The notes beneath the pieces are model-generated. The model had not been told where the DNA came from and did no database searches. It saw only the letters and a list, made by a program, of their open reading frames with translations. DNA of 64,000 nucleotides, taken from contig CM021319.1 of assembly GCA_010645155.1 (NCBI GenBank), positions 2,399,401-2,463,400 of the forward strand, given 5' to 3'. Of the stretch, positions 44,434 through 56,500 are shown piece after piece. Source of the DNA: Tigriopus japonicus (lineage: Eukaryota > Arthropoda > Copepoda > Harpacticoida > Harpacticidae). Positions within the stretch are counted from its first letter, which is position 1, and the number at the start of each line of letters is the position of its first letter. The position numbers were made by a program, and so were the translations under genes.

Positions 44434-45394
44434 CTTAAGAATTGAAGATGATGGGCATGCTGGACGTTGAATTGAGAGGCCGGAAGAGGCGGGATGGCGA
44501 TCGGCGGGCGATCACTGCAGATCAGAGACCAACCCGAGCACTTGAGGTTTCCTTTGACCGAGGATTGAGGCCGTCATTGGGTGTTTTGGGCACGAAATGG
44601 AACACTATTCACTCGATCCGAGAAATTGTGGCACTGGGGATTGAGCAGGTTCAGGTTGACCGGCTGGTTTTTCTTCAACTTAGGTCAGATTTGGCTTGGG
44701 AAAAGGTCAGATTGGGGCTTTGACTAGAGAAGAGTGGTTCGTTAATTTCGGCTTAGCCCTTAGAACGGGGGCTTTTTGAAGTCCTTGACAATATTGGGTG
44801 GGGTTGGATCGATTGAAGTTGAATCGTGGATTCATCATGGAATTTCAAACAAAGAAATTTCCTTGTTTTTGCTTCACTGAGAGAAAGACCAATTGTTTGG
44901 CCGCTTGGCATCCCTGGCGCCTGGGGATTGAAAGCAAACTGACTGAAAGTGTGCGTGTGTGTGAGATTGGCTTGGAACGTAAAAAGTTCATTTGGCAGTC
45001 CAATCACGTCAAAAAAGCAGCTGATAGGCCTGCTGAATCGTCGATTGCCCGACCAGATTTTGAGCTCTGGCACGTATTGGTAGTGATAGGTTGCGTCGAT
45101 CAAAATTCGGCAACCGATTCAATTTTAGGCCTTAAATCGAATCAAAAGGAAACGGAGCCATGTTCAAAAACGGTTGTAGTGATGCAATTTGGAGCACCCT
45201 GGGAACCGCATTGATTTTTTAAAACTTTATTTACACATGTAAATTAATACCACAGGCCACTAGGACTCCCGGGATTCCAACCCATTGGGTCCAATATTAC
45301 TTAAAATACACTTAAAAAGAGATTTTTGGAAAACATACTTCATGACTATTTAAAGTACAATTTGTTGTGTGTTCAGCCAAAATAACAAATAAAT
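44434..45394. other. Receptor upstream region
   Basis: This should contain the promoter and leader of the receptor gene (transcribed leftwards). Open frames here have no recognisable domain. No TATA box is convincing. Confidence 0.35.
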
Positions 45395-45409
45395 ATGTCT
45401 AACAGATCC

Positions 45410-45670
45410 CGGGCTTGCCGAGTTCTAGTGGCCTGTGGTGTTAAGGAAATCCTCGTATTAAGTTACATGAAGTAGTCATGGCCTTTGACGGCTTAAATGG
45501 GCGAACCTGGGGTCATTCCCGAGGGTGAGGTAAAAATTAATGTTTGTTAAGCGGAGTGGCAATATCCCCACACAGACCACGGGATTAGCGAGGTCCATGT
45601 CCCACAGTGCGGACAGCCTCTATCAGATCACAATTGCTAAGGTGCGTTCTGACTCCAGCAAAACAAAACA
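45410..45670 (+). mobile_element. 5'-truncated SINE with 15-bp target duplication
   Basis: The exact repeat ATGTCTAACAGATCC flanks the copy (45395-45409 and 45671-45685). The element starts at CGGGCTTGCCGAGTTC, so the tRNA-like head is missing up to the B box. It shares the body with the SINE at 38483-38766 but has two extra segments, around TAAGGAAATCC and CAGACCACGGG. Target duplication and truncation are the signature of LINE-driven reverse transcription. Confidence 0.92.
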
Positions 45671-46084
45671 TGTCTAACAGATCCACATTCAAATTTACGA
45701 TTTCTTGAAGGACCGTATTCCAAACGGACTAAAATCAAAACTTGAAACATCAACCGAATTTTTCAAAATTTCTTGGTATCATACACTTTTAAGTGTCTTT
45801 GACATCGCAACACGGTTTTTTATCGACAAATGTAGTTTAAGTGTTTGTCCCTTTTTGTGATATTTTATATTATTTTGAGCTATTTTGACATCAACTTCAA
45901 AACTCATTTTTTATTTTATTTGCGACATTGAACAACTAAATGAAATCTTTGGGAATTTTTTTTCGATATTACTGGAGCGTTTTTCGGCTTTTTGAGGTCA
46001 AAAATGGACCATTTAAACCCAAAAAACTCAGCTGTGGATCAATGTCTTTTTATTCATATAATATTTTATTATAATTTATCTTAT

Positions 46085-46360
46085 TTTTGTTGTCGCCACC
46101 ATCAATCAGGAAGGTCAAATTATAGCGAAAGTCGATTTTGCAATCAGTTTACAGAGATCATGACAGTAAAGATTGATCCAGTCATCGGATCATAAAAAAA
46201 GATGGATTCAAGCCATTCCACGGATATTTTTCGGTCAACGTCTCCTATTTGTTGCATTTTTTCTCTTGCACTTCCCGGTATGTTTGGATTTTTCAAAGCT
46301 TCATGAAAAAGCCACCGTCGCTAGTGTTCTGACGACGCTTCTTGCACATGAACTTCTGTA
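46085..46360. repeat. Uninterrupted copy of the repeat that hosts LINE B
   Basis: This segment matches 24150-24210 plus 25790-26020 in order (GTCGCCAC, AAGTCGATTTTGCAATCA, GATCATG, GATCCAGTC, GAAAAAGCCAC). It therefore gives the pre-insertion state of the LINE B site. Confidence 0.7.
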
Positions 46361-47213
46361 ATAAAAAGCCAAATAGTTGAGGTTGATAGGTAAAAATGTA
46401 GCCTGCCCAACAAGATTTCATAGGTGCTTCCATCGCTTCCACATTTTAACCAGGGTGTCACTACATTTGCCCCATGTAAGCAATGGAAGAGTGTAGTCGG
46501 TAGTGATGTGACTTGGGCAAGTAATGAGTCATCACAGACACCCCAAGCACAAGTTGTTGACAAGCATTACTTGGGCAATACACCAATACACTTGGCAAGC
46601 TCAAGGAACATTGGAAGATGCAGTTGCACGCAGTTGCTCTTAGAAGATTTCAAATGCTTGCAGTGTGACTTAGAAGAAAAGAATGTCAAGTTGCATTTTC
46701 AATGATCTTTTGACCTTAATAATTTAGCAATAAACAATGGAAGTGAAACAAAAAATATTTTGATTTGGATAGCATTTGCAAAACCATGTTTTTTCTTTAG
46801 TTTCCGTTCTAAGCCACACATGAATACACTTTTCGGGCCAATCAAGAATGAGATTTAACAGTCACACTTGGGAACAAGCTCGGTCACTCAGAGTTGCTAG
46901 AAAAAAATATAAGATGCCAACTCTTTTTTTTTAAATATCCTCAAAAGCTTTTGCATTTCTCGATACAAAAGCTTTGAATTGTGTATTTTCATCTAAAAAT
47001 CCATCCTAACAAGGGCATGGGCCCTATTTCGCTGAAACTTTCTGGTTAATTGAAATTCTGATGCCGAAGGTTTAGTCTTCATTCCTAGCAAATTTGGCAA
47101 ACCTGTAAGGTGGGAAAAATACTTGTACAGGCACCCAAGTAGACCCAAGTTTCGGCAAGTCCAAGCTACTGTACCGGACCGCTTGCCCAAGCTCCTGTTT
47201 GCCTTCCATCACT
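46361..47213. other. Spacer
   Basis: No gene is recognised. A 93-codon plus-strand frame at 46424-46705 has no domain that I can name and may be chance. Confidence 0.3.
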
Positions 47214-47680
47214 ACTAGTCGGACGAATTCAGCTGGGGATTTTGGGGCCAAACTGGCTAGGGTTAGGTTAGAACTAGGCTCGGGCATTTCATAGTTTAAG
47301 TTTGCTACGCGAGGGAAATGTTCTTGTTTCGCTTGATTGTCAACACGAAGAATGTAAATTATCCTTTAAAAGGCAACTAATGTTGTATTAGCACCCACTT
47401 ACCTTGCACCCTTACTTGTGGATCTCGCCTTTGCTTTTTTCTTGGCTCGCATTCATGTACTCAATTTATTTTAGTTTTGACGTTTACTCAGTGTACACAA
47501 TTCTTTTACCCTAAACTCTTTTCATCAACTTGATGCGTGAGTGGGTTTTTCAATAAACAATAAACAACAATAAATTGGGCTTGAGAATTTCTATTAAGTT
47601 TTGGGGAGGGTTAATCTCGACTCTGACGCATCCTTAGCCATTTTGGCCCCAGAATCCTCAGCTGAATTCGTTTGATTACA
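47214..47680. repeat. Foldback MITE, family of 49603 and 62200
   Basis: The left arm has GGACGAATTCAGCTGGGGAT, the right arm its inverted form (ATCCTCAGCTGAATTCG), and both have the GGGGCCAAA-type block. The same arms bound the elements at 49603-49812 and 62200-62482. Confidence 0.7.
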
Positions 47681-48328
47681 CTCTTCCGTTATTTTTCACC
47701 AAAAGTGTCTTTGCTCCATTTTTTTTTTTAATGAAATGCTTCTTTGTAGCTGACGAATGGGCAATCCCTCTCAAACCTTTAAATTTGATGTTAGCTTTTG
47801 TAGCAACCAAACGAATTTCATTGTTTTTGCGCTTTACCTTATAGGAGCATCTGTAGGTCTGTCTAGAGCGCTATAATAAAAGAGTACGCGCATGTGCCAT
47901 TTTGGTCCCAAGACGTCGGTTCCATTGTACTGTGGTTCTTGGGTTCGACCTGTTTGAGGCAACTTTACCTATGCACTATTTACTACCAAATTGACGCTCA
48001 TGATCTCAGCTTACCTTTGAAAGCATAATGTTTGACCTTTTTAGCCTTTGAAGGCCAAGACTGGTCAAAACCGTGGGTGTCTGAAGATAACCATCTCGTT
48101 CTCCTTAAACCTCGATGCGCGTTCAAGCCCAGTGCTGCTGTGAATTGACTCGGTAATGTCAGCTCTTGATGAATCTCCACGCTGATTTGGATTGAGTTTC
48201 TTACTTTTCAGGAAAACTTAATCTAACTAGATACGATATTGATTAGTGAATTTTTAGAACGTCAATTGAAGGCATTAGAGCGTTTTCCTTGTGCACATTA
48301 TTGCATTGTCATGTGAAATGACTTTTTT
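47681..48328. other. Spacer
   Basis: It contains a lone MITE-like end at 47865 (TAGAGCGCTATAATAAAAG) related to the element at 37888-38355. No gene is supported. Confidence 0.35.
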
Positions 48329-48993
48329 GCTGAACAATGAGAAATCCAGGGGGAGGTTTGAGTGATCTCTTCAAAAATCTTATCACGGGCGGATGAAAGA
48401 AGAGAAAAGGCTTGTTTGGCAACAGTGGGTGGCTCGTGAGAATTTGGGCAGTTTAAGGATTTTCGCAATTTACAGACCGCCCTTGCGAATTAGATGCCAT
48501 GAAAAATGTCGAATTGCAAGTTTGAACACCTTTGGTTAGGATTTTGGAAAAAATGCACACTTTATTTGCTCGTTCTTGCACGAGAAAATTCTCAACAAAA
48601 AGCCACTTTTTTGGGTAAGTACAAGTGTAAGTGATGTTATAAGCACTGATTTGTATTGGAAAGCTCCAAAACCATCACGGTATCAAACAAAATGCCGTTT
48701 TTTGTACGTGTTTCTCTTCAATATCAAAGGTCATTTTTAAGTGCTTGCCATTTTTTAATCAATAGAATAATTTTGCAAATTCTTACAAAACCGAGCGTCA
48801 AAATGACCAAACTTGCAATTCGACATTTTTTGTAGCATCTAAGTCATAAGGGCGGTCTGTAAAACGCGAAAACCCTTGCACTGACCAAAATCTTACATTG
48901 ACGAACAAGCCTTTTCTCTTTTTTCATCCGCTCGCGATAAGATTTTTGAAGAGATCACTTAAACCTCCCCCTGCATGCCTCATTGTCTGGCAG
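48329..48993. mobile_element. Foldback element with AGGGGGAGGTTT ends
   Basis: The inverted ends read ACAATGAG, then AGGGGGAGGTTTGAGTGATC and further pairing (TCTTCAAAAATCTTATC, GAGAAAAGGC). Inner blocks CAGACCGCCCT and CGAATTGCAAGTTTG are also inverted. Arms are about 230 bp. A diverged sister lies at 11821-12412. Confidence 0.8.
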
Positions 48994-49198
48994 CCCTGGT
49001 GAAGTTGCGCATTGTAACAGTCGTCATGCTGACAGTGCTACAGACTGTTATGCTTAGCTTTGTAAAAAGTTTTGCTATTTTGTACTCATGATATATTTGA
49101 CAGAAGCTATTTAAGAAAGTTTTTGCAATTCACCTATCAATTTTTGACTTTGTCACTAATTATTACATGAAACTAAAGAAGCTCATGGGATAGAACAC

Positions 49199-49231
49199 GG
49201 ACATCTAGAATTTCCTCTATTCTAGATGTCC
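49199..49231. repeat. Perfect hairpin, 13-bp stem
   Basis: GGACATCTAGAAT, a 7-nt loop, then ATTCTAGATGTCC. It may be the trace of a small inverted repeat. No function is assigned. Confidence 0.7.
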
Positions 49232-49545
49232 TTGGATAGAAGTATCATTTCAACTATTGGACTCATTGCCCCTAAATATCCGTTCAACCCCTTCTTGTGC
49301 GTCTTTCAAATCAGGCTTCAAGACTGTTGACTTTTCCCCCCCTGATATTTTAACCTATAGTCCCTCATTTTTTTTCTCTTCTCCATCATTTATTCGGGCT
49401 CTCCACTTGTTTTTTTATTATTTTGTTTTCTTCTCACAAATACCCTCTAAATATTTTTACAATGTTCTGGGTGGTAAATCAATATAAGAATGACTTTTGA
49501 TTTGAGAATTTATTGCTGAAGGGAAGTTGATGACATTGATGACAT

Positions 49546-49573
49546 CCAGATGTCATTGTTCAATGACATCTGG
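49546..49573. repeat. 28-bp near-perfect palindrome
   Basis: CCAGATGTCATTG, two bases, CAATGACATCTGG. It lies 30 bp before the foldback MITE at 49603 and shares the ATGTC motif with the hairpin at 49199. Confidence 0.7.
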
Positions 49574-49602
49574 AAAAAGTTCTTTCCAATAGAACAGTGT
49601 TA

Positions 49603-49812
49603 TCAAACAAATTAAGCTGGAGATTCCGGGCTCAAAATGGCTGGGGATGTATCAGAGTTGAGAACAACCCTCAAAAACTTGATAAAAAATTGAGCATAAT
49701 TCTTTGACAATCAATCAAAACAAATGTTTCCTGCACTACAAAACACCCAAGCCATGTTCTGATCCATTCTTAGCCAGTTTGGACCCCAAATCTTCAGCTA
49801 AAATTGTCCAAA
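49603..49812. repeat. Short foldback MITE, family of 47214 and 62200
   Basis: Left arm AAGCTGGAGATTCCGGGCTC and the inverted right arm (GGACCCCAAATCTTCAGC) match, imperfectly, the arms of the 47214 and 62200 elements. Confidence 0.55.
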
Positions 49813-51544
49813 TATGCTTATCCATTCAAAAAACATTATCCCCACTCAGTCACATTTTAAAATGGCACATGCAAATCTCAAGTTTTGAATGTGGTAAGAA
49901 AACGATACCAAAATTGAATAGGAGAACAAACAAGCACCTTTTCATCAATTTCATTATGTGCTGCTTGGTTTTATCTCTTGAAAGCTTTCATCAGATCCCA
50001 GGTTTGTTCATGGTAATTGTTTATGAATATGTATATTTTAAGATTTTTTGTTATTCTGCCGATTTCCATGGCTACTCAACACATTGCTTAAAGTCCCATT
50101 GGTCTTTTTCCCTATTTGGGAGCCTCAATAAACCCATTCTATTGAAATTTGTCAAAATTTGGCCCGATTTTTCACCACAGCAACCTAAACCAACGAGCGT
50201 ATGAACAGCACTCACTCGAAGCCTTATTTTGAATTTTCAAGGGCTCTCGCGGCGGCCCGCAATCAGCTAGATCTACTTCGACTTGCCAATACCTTCTCTC
50301 TAGATCTCTCTGCTCTCCGCTCAAACTCGGTCAGCCGGCCGAAGGACCGTTATCTTGACTCGTTGATTCACCAATAGCCCTCCTGAGCGGAAAAGGAACA
50401 AACTTGAACCAAATCAAGAACACATGGACCTTTCATGTTATGTTATGAACTAGTTGTAGATATGAAGTCCATCAATCTTTCTACCGTTGAGAAAAAGACG
50501 ATCAATTTTCCCCACTCTTTGAAACTTTTGTCCTTGGTTTGATGCCTATGAAATCTAAACCATCAAATAGCTGATCATCTGAGCTTTTCAGAAATGTAAG
50601 GATCTTTCTTGTAGCAGGTGTGATGTCGGTAAATATAAAGTTAAATTGTGATCAAGTCAAGTTCTACCACCAAGGCAGCACCATCTCTAACTTGAGTTGT
50701 CTACACGGTCGTACAGTACCGACTTTGTCGAAGAAACATTATTAGAATCTCTCATTATGACGAGAATTGATGTGAATTCATGAAAAGCTCTTTCATTATA
50801 CGTTTTTTATATTTCAGAAATAAAAAAGGCAACTTTCCAACTAATTAGGGAGTTATACATATGGAACTACATTTAAGTTTTCAATATTAGTAGTGGATTA
50901 AATTAGTGTTACTGCTGTTTTTTTATTGAATTGATTTGTACATTGCAGTTCAAAGTCACATGAATTCAAGATATTGTTGAAATGGGGTATCTTAAATTGT
51001 TTATCCTATTGTATTGGGAACAATCCTAATTGGGATATCTGGCTTTTTGACCCCTCTAAGTAAGCTATCTGCTTATTAAGCAGAAGGATGTTGTTGCCAA
51101 CGAATCAAAACACTAGAAATGTTGGACAGGTCTGCTCTGAAGAGCACGTCGTCCGTCAAAAGATTTTAAATATACAGGTAGTAATACATTCCAAGTTTCT
51201 CATTACAAGGCTCTCTATCCCCCCTCCTAATAATTATTTTTAGAGTTTTTTAAACTTTTTGAAGTATTGCTATAAAAAAGTTGCTTTCTATTTCTTACAT
51301 TAATGATGATTTTTCAATAATGAGCATACAAGGATGTTGAGCTCTCTTTGTTTCTGGAAAATATATCTTACATCCAATCCTAGGAATGGAAAATAGAAGT
51401 TCCGTTAATTTCATCAAAGTCAATTCACATCTTGTTGATGAAATTACTGGATTTTTTGACTTCTTCTCAAATTCGAGTAACTTGATCGTTTTAGCGGGCC
51501 TTGACTATCACTAGAAAGATTTTTTTTGTTTAATAATACTTAGA
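49813..51544. other. Spacer with one coding-like small frame
   Basis: Mostly AT-rich. The patch at 50190-50400 is GC-rich, and a 58-codon plus-strand frame (50201-50377; MNSTHSKPYFEFSRALAAAR...) is preceded by an acceptor-like TTCACCACAG. It could be a lone exon or a fragment of a mobile-element gene. I cannot identify it. Confidence 0.3.
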
Positions 51545-51985
51545 GAAGTACTCAGAGAAGGTATGAAAGGTTTCTGATACTGTATGTTTTCAAGAGCATT
51601 CATGGGCTCTGTCCCAACCCAGGATTTGAGATCAGTTGCAGCGATCGTAGAGGTTTTACGTGCGCTCTGAGAGCACCTCCAAATCCTAAGGAATCAAGGC
51701 TAATTCGAACAATGAAGTCCTCTTCTTTATCGGGCTCCTTCATTGTTCAATTTGTTACCCATTAGTCTTCGTCGGGAATATGTAGGAGCTGATCCTCTAA
51801 CAGCATTTAAGGCAGGATTGGACAAATTTTTAAATACTATTCCTGACCAACCCACTATACAAGGGTTGTATAGATCTGCCAACTGTAACTCATTGGTAGA
51901 TCAAATTTCATATAAACAAAAATTATTGAAACTATATTAATGATTAACTCTCTTTACAGGGAATCCCATTCCTTGTAGCGGTATT
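51545..51985 (+). mobile_element. LINE family A, 3'-terminal copy
   Basis: Plus-strand copy of the element tail at 30006-30575: RRYERF-type start, FKSIHGLCPNPGFEISC, REYVGADPLTAFKAGLDKFL and IQGLYRSAN, then a 3' UTR ending GGGAATCCCATTCCTTGTAGC. Frameshifts and stops make it a pseudogene. A poly-C and poly-A run follows at 51995-52015. Confidence 0.85.
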
Positions 51986-52198
51986 AAAAAATCCGCCCCC
52001 CCCCCCCAAAAAAAACGTTTATCTTAAAAAGAATGTATTGAGTTCATTTCATTTCCGGTTATTTGAGAAATTTTTGCCAGACACATAAAGGAACGATATA
52101 CTTGGACAGCAACATTTTTGTCGTTTTCCAGTCGAATATGAAAAAAACAATTATTAGAATTATCGAGTAAGTATCTAATTTTGCACTTATTTACCCGT

Positions 52199-53541
52199 AA
52201 TGGAACAGTGTAATCCAGGTTTGTAGCCGCTTTTTTAAATGTTGCGCTGGGGCCTCGCTCCCAGTTTTTTCCGCCTGTGGTAGCTTGGAAAAAGTGCGAG
52301 TGGTTCAGTTAAAAGGTGATTAATCAGACTTGTGTTAAACCTATTGTCAAAATGAGAACAGAATTGACTAGGGTAGAGACATATGTAAGTCATCAAACAA
52401 ACGATCTCAAAATTGGTTGATGAAATGTTGAGTATTTTGGAATCTTAAACCATGATCTCCAGTTCTTGACTGCATTCAGTGATGGCAAATGGATGAATGT
52501 CGTGCTTCTGCCACCAGGCAAAAATACTTGCAGAAAATGGCAGAACTTCATGCAAAAGAGGGAAGACCTTCTCCAACTAATCAACTGAACTTTTTGAGTC
52601 CTAACCATTCCTTCTCAAACTAATTTTGGATCTTTAACATAGGATGAAATACTGGTGTTTGTACCAAGGTTATTAAGAGGGACAATGAAAATGATAGAAA
52701 AGAGCAGACCCAAAATGGAACTTTGTGGGATGAAGAATTTTAAATGAAGGTTACAATAATTGCCACCAAAAGGAGCCAAAACAGGGCCAAATTCTCTTGA
52801 TTGCAAATCTATCCTCAACTTACACTTGTTGCCAAAATTATAGCTTCCATCTGAAAGTGGATTTCTCTTCATATTTCAAGTCTTTTAGAGCTTAGATACG
52901 ATATTATTGTGTTTTTTCTGCAGACGCACTTTTTGAGCTCCCTTATTGAGAAGCGACTCTCTCTTGTTCATCACGATCACGAAAATTGAAATGTACATAC
53001 ACCTGGCTCGCAACTGCTTGATGCTAACATGTCCAGTCGTACCCCAGAACTATGCATCTCCTTGACTTCTAAGTATCAGAAGGCCAAAAAGATGGATCTT
53101 ACGAGACATGAGATATATATCACGTAGTATTGGTAACATTAAAGGTCAACTCCTGCTAAAAATGACCAAAACTGGGTGTTGAGTACTTTCTATTTGACAA
53201 AAATAATGGCATGCCTATTCTTCAAGTCAATGATTTGTCGCACAATTCACGAGTGTACAGTCGGACCCAATCAGTTATAACATTGGCTTGTTTTAGATCC
53301 CAAAATACTCAATATTTCATCAACCAATTTTGAGATCGTTTGTTTGATGACTTACATATGTCTCTACCCTAGTCAATTCTGTTCTCATTTTGACAATAGG
53401 TTTAACACAAGTCTGATTAATCACCTTTTAACTGAACCACTCGCACTTTTTCCAAGCTACCACAGGCGGAAAAAACTGGGAGCGAGGCCCCAGCGCAACA
53501 TTTAAAAAAGCGGCTACAAACCTGGATTACACTGTTCCATT
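52199..53541. mobile_element. 1.34-kb element with almost identical 246-bp inverted ends
   Basis: The left arm 52199-52444 and right arm 53296-53541 are both 246 bp and, read by eye, differ at only about two positions near the inner end. They start AATGGAACAGTGTAATCCAG. The 851-bp interior carries a damaged LINE A reverse-transcriptase piece (minus strand, about 52880-52600). No transposase and no clear target duplication are visible. Near-identity of the arms implies recent insertion or gene conversion; an assembly artefact must also be considered. Confidence 0.8.
52600..52880 (-). pseudogene. LINE A reverse-transcriptase fragment
   Basis: The minus strand has SSILGLLFSIIFIVPL and NTSISSYVKDPKLV. 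They align with GSILGPLLFILFIAPL and ISSYADDTKLV of the copy at 31905-34416. The catalytic ADD is VKD here, so it is dead. It lies between the inverted arms of the 52199-53541 element. Confidence 0.7.
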
Positions 53542-56500
53542 GGCTATGCTAAAAAAATTTCTTGCTTGCTGACGGGAAAGTCTGTAAGCTTTACTCTGTA
53601 ATGACAAAGAATGCTTTCTGTCTCTCTTCATTATTTTGCTTGATTCCAAATTTAAGTTAGTGCTCTTTCCGTTGATGAAAGTAACTAAAACAACAGCAGC
53701 AGTGACGACAACAACAACGTTGTAGTTGATGACGATGATGATGATGATTCTTTTCTGATTTAAGTAGCTGGTCCCATGTCTCGCTCTCTCGTTGGTGTCG
53801 GTTGGATCGGAATTCTTAAATCGGATCGATTTAGTTCCAACGCTGTAGTGCACTCATTCATTCATTGAATGGAGAAGCCCCGTCTTCTTTTTCCTCCTTG
53901 TTGTGTGCTTTATTGTAAACTGTACGTACATGTTGGAATGACTCACCTTGTCATGAATGCGGGGCGTTAGTTGAAACACGTGTCACCAGTGACACCCCAC
54001 AGAGAGGCCAACTTGGAAAAGGCTTCTCTATCTCATAACATTATCATGACCGACTTCATTTGAAGGGTGGACGTCGCTTGGAAAGACAGGCAACTCGCCA
54101 ATTTCCACAACAGGGGGAAGAACAGAACGAGAAATCCCACATTGCACTCCGCTCCTCGACGATCTCGGAACCAGCAGCCAAACCAACCGAGTCGAGAGAA
54201 CACGCTCCTCTTGATGGAACCGGGATTCGTTCGTCTCGCCCGTTCTTGCCGTTGTACTTGATGTCCTCTCCGTTGTTTCGTGCTCGGCGATCGTTGGGTC
54301 TCTCTCCACAGTTTAACTAACTTTCATGTGGGACCAGCGAGGATGGTTTGTGGACGAGGAGTGTGCATTCACTTTCGTGCGCTCACTTGCGTTCCCTACG
54401 TTCCCATTGCTTGGGAACCTGAGAGAGAATGAAGGGAAAAGAAACAAGAGAAGGAGAGATTGTAGTCTCGCTCAGTTGGGAGTGAATTGGATCACGGAAG
54501 ACGCACCATACGCTCAGGAGGAACCTACTTATATGCAGGAGTACTATAGTATGTACATAAATGGTATACTACATTTGCTCAAGTGCCAAGGCACGCACGC
54601 ATGGCAGTAAGCAGTTATTTTGTAGTTGGTTGGAAAGTGCCCTAAATGGCGGGGAGACGAGCAACCAACGACGTCGACATACCGCCCGAGCCTTTGATTG
54701 ATAAGAACTTTTGATTTCCTTTCTAATCATTTGGATGGATGCCTGTGGATAGCGCACACGCTTGCTTGCTTAAGAGGAATGAACCTTTTTTGATACTTTT
54801 GACAATGTGCCATAACCATTGTATGGCTCATATATCTCCGCTGTAGTAGATGAAGCAGAAGCTGAGGCGCCAAAAGAGAATTTCCATTACAATAACCGAT
54901 TGATTGCTCAAGACGTTGGAAAATGGAAGATTAAAGGGAGGGACTTCTTCACTTTCACCATGCAAATGCTAAATTAAGGAGCTTTGCTTTTGCTCTTTGG
55001 CTCTTTCATTCACAAAATTAAAACAAGATCCCACTGTATTCTGCAAGATGTTTGCGTACAAAAAAGTTTTGGTGTGGAAATTCTTTAATCTACACTACAA
55101 TCTTGAAATTTAGCAGGAACTTTTATCTCCCAAGTTTAAGCTTCTTGTGCTTTTCAAAGACTTCTTCATTTTTCTGTCGGATTGGTTTTGTAAACTGAAA
55201 CTGCATTTTTCCATATAACGAAGAAAAAACAATCGCACAGGTTAAGAGGCCCCCTTATCCACATGTTCATGAGATCTTCACCATTTTATATTACAGTATA
55301 AAAAGGTTCCTTCTGAGGAAATTAGGTTTCTCTAATGCCTTTTAAACATCTTAGAAAAAAAGCTTTTCCAGAATTGCTTTATTTAGGACCTCAGGTATTC
55401 ACCAACAATTTCATGATTGACTAAATAATCTATTTATTTTATAACATATTTTTATGAGTAACAACTTAATTATGTAGCTACATGAACAGTACAGGCAGAA
55501 CAGATGTTCAAACACTCAAAAAAGTTAAGAGCTGAGATGTCGTTTAATAATCCTCAGATGAAATTCCTAGTCTCCAAAAATGAAGAAGGAATTCTGACAC
55601 CCCAAAATATGAGAGGCAAAGAAAAGTAGTTGATTTAGCATTTTCCTAGTTAAGAACAGCCCCCATTTTCCCATTTTTAGCATTTTGCCAGTCTTCGAGC
55701 AATCCGAGAAAGAGTCCTTTTGATGAAAGCAAGAATACTGATATATCTTCTTTCACTATTTAGTATAACTGGGGTGTGAGGGAAGGAAACTTCAAGACAA
55801 TCAAAAGAAAAAGTAGAAGCAAAGCCAGACGTAGACGTAGTTAGACCTGCAACAATTTCACTTTGAGTCTCACAACTACTGTCCACAGAGAGAAGCGCCA
55901 GCTTTGTTTTAATCTAACAAAATGTTGATTGTTTCTCGTCAATAGGCTTGCATTCATCTACTTACCCTCTTGAATATTTGTATATTGTTCTTTGATTTTA
56001 TTTGGATAACTCTTGGAGAATTAGCATAACCCCTTTGGATTTTAATTAATGAAACTTGGGCTTCAAACTAACCAATTTAGGTCCTGATACTGATATTACC
56101 ATACTATAATAGTTTTAATGATTTAGCGTATAAATATTTTTTAAAACGGTTTAAATTCAACCAGTCAGAGGCCTTATGTAAGCACCGTTGTGGTTGCAGT
56201 TTGACCAAAACCCACCAGTTCAAACAAATCGCAAGGAATCCACCTCTTTGACAAAAGCAAAATTGTCTTTTCTATGCTTTTCTCGTTGCTTCGTTACATG
56301 AATCGGCTAATGTACCTTCGAAGAAGCAAGAATCAAAAGTTTTCTGATTCCTCACTATGAAGTTTCCGACCAAAAAAAAGAACATAAAAATGAGCTTCTA
56401 ACTCCTCTAATCTTCCTCATGGATACTACGCAGTAGGTGTTTATTATTAAGGTATCTACGGTACAGTTTAAACTGGTTTTCGTTAGCAAGAGATTACTAA

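Noticed and set aside
44753..45214. Open frames upstream of the receptor
   Set aside because: Overlapping frames on both strands lack any domain or splice support. The region is better read as promoter and spacer.
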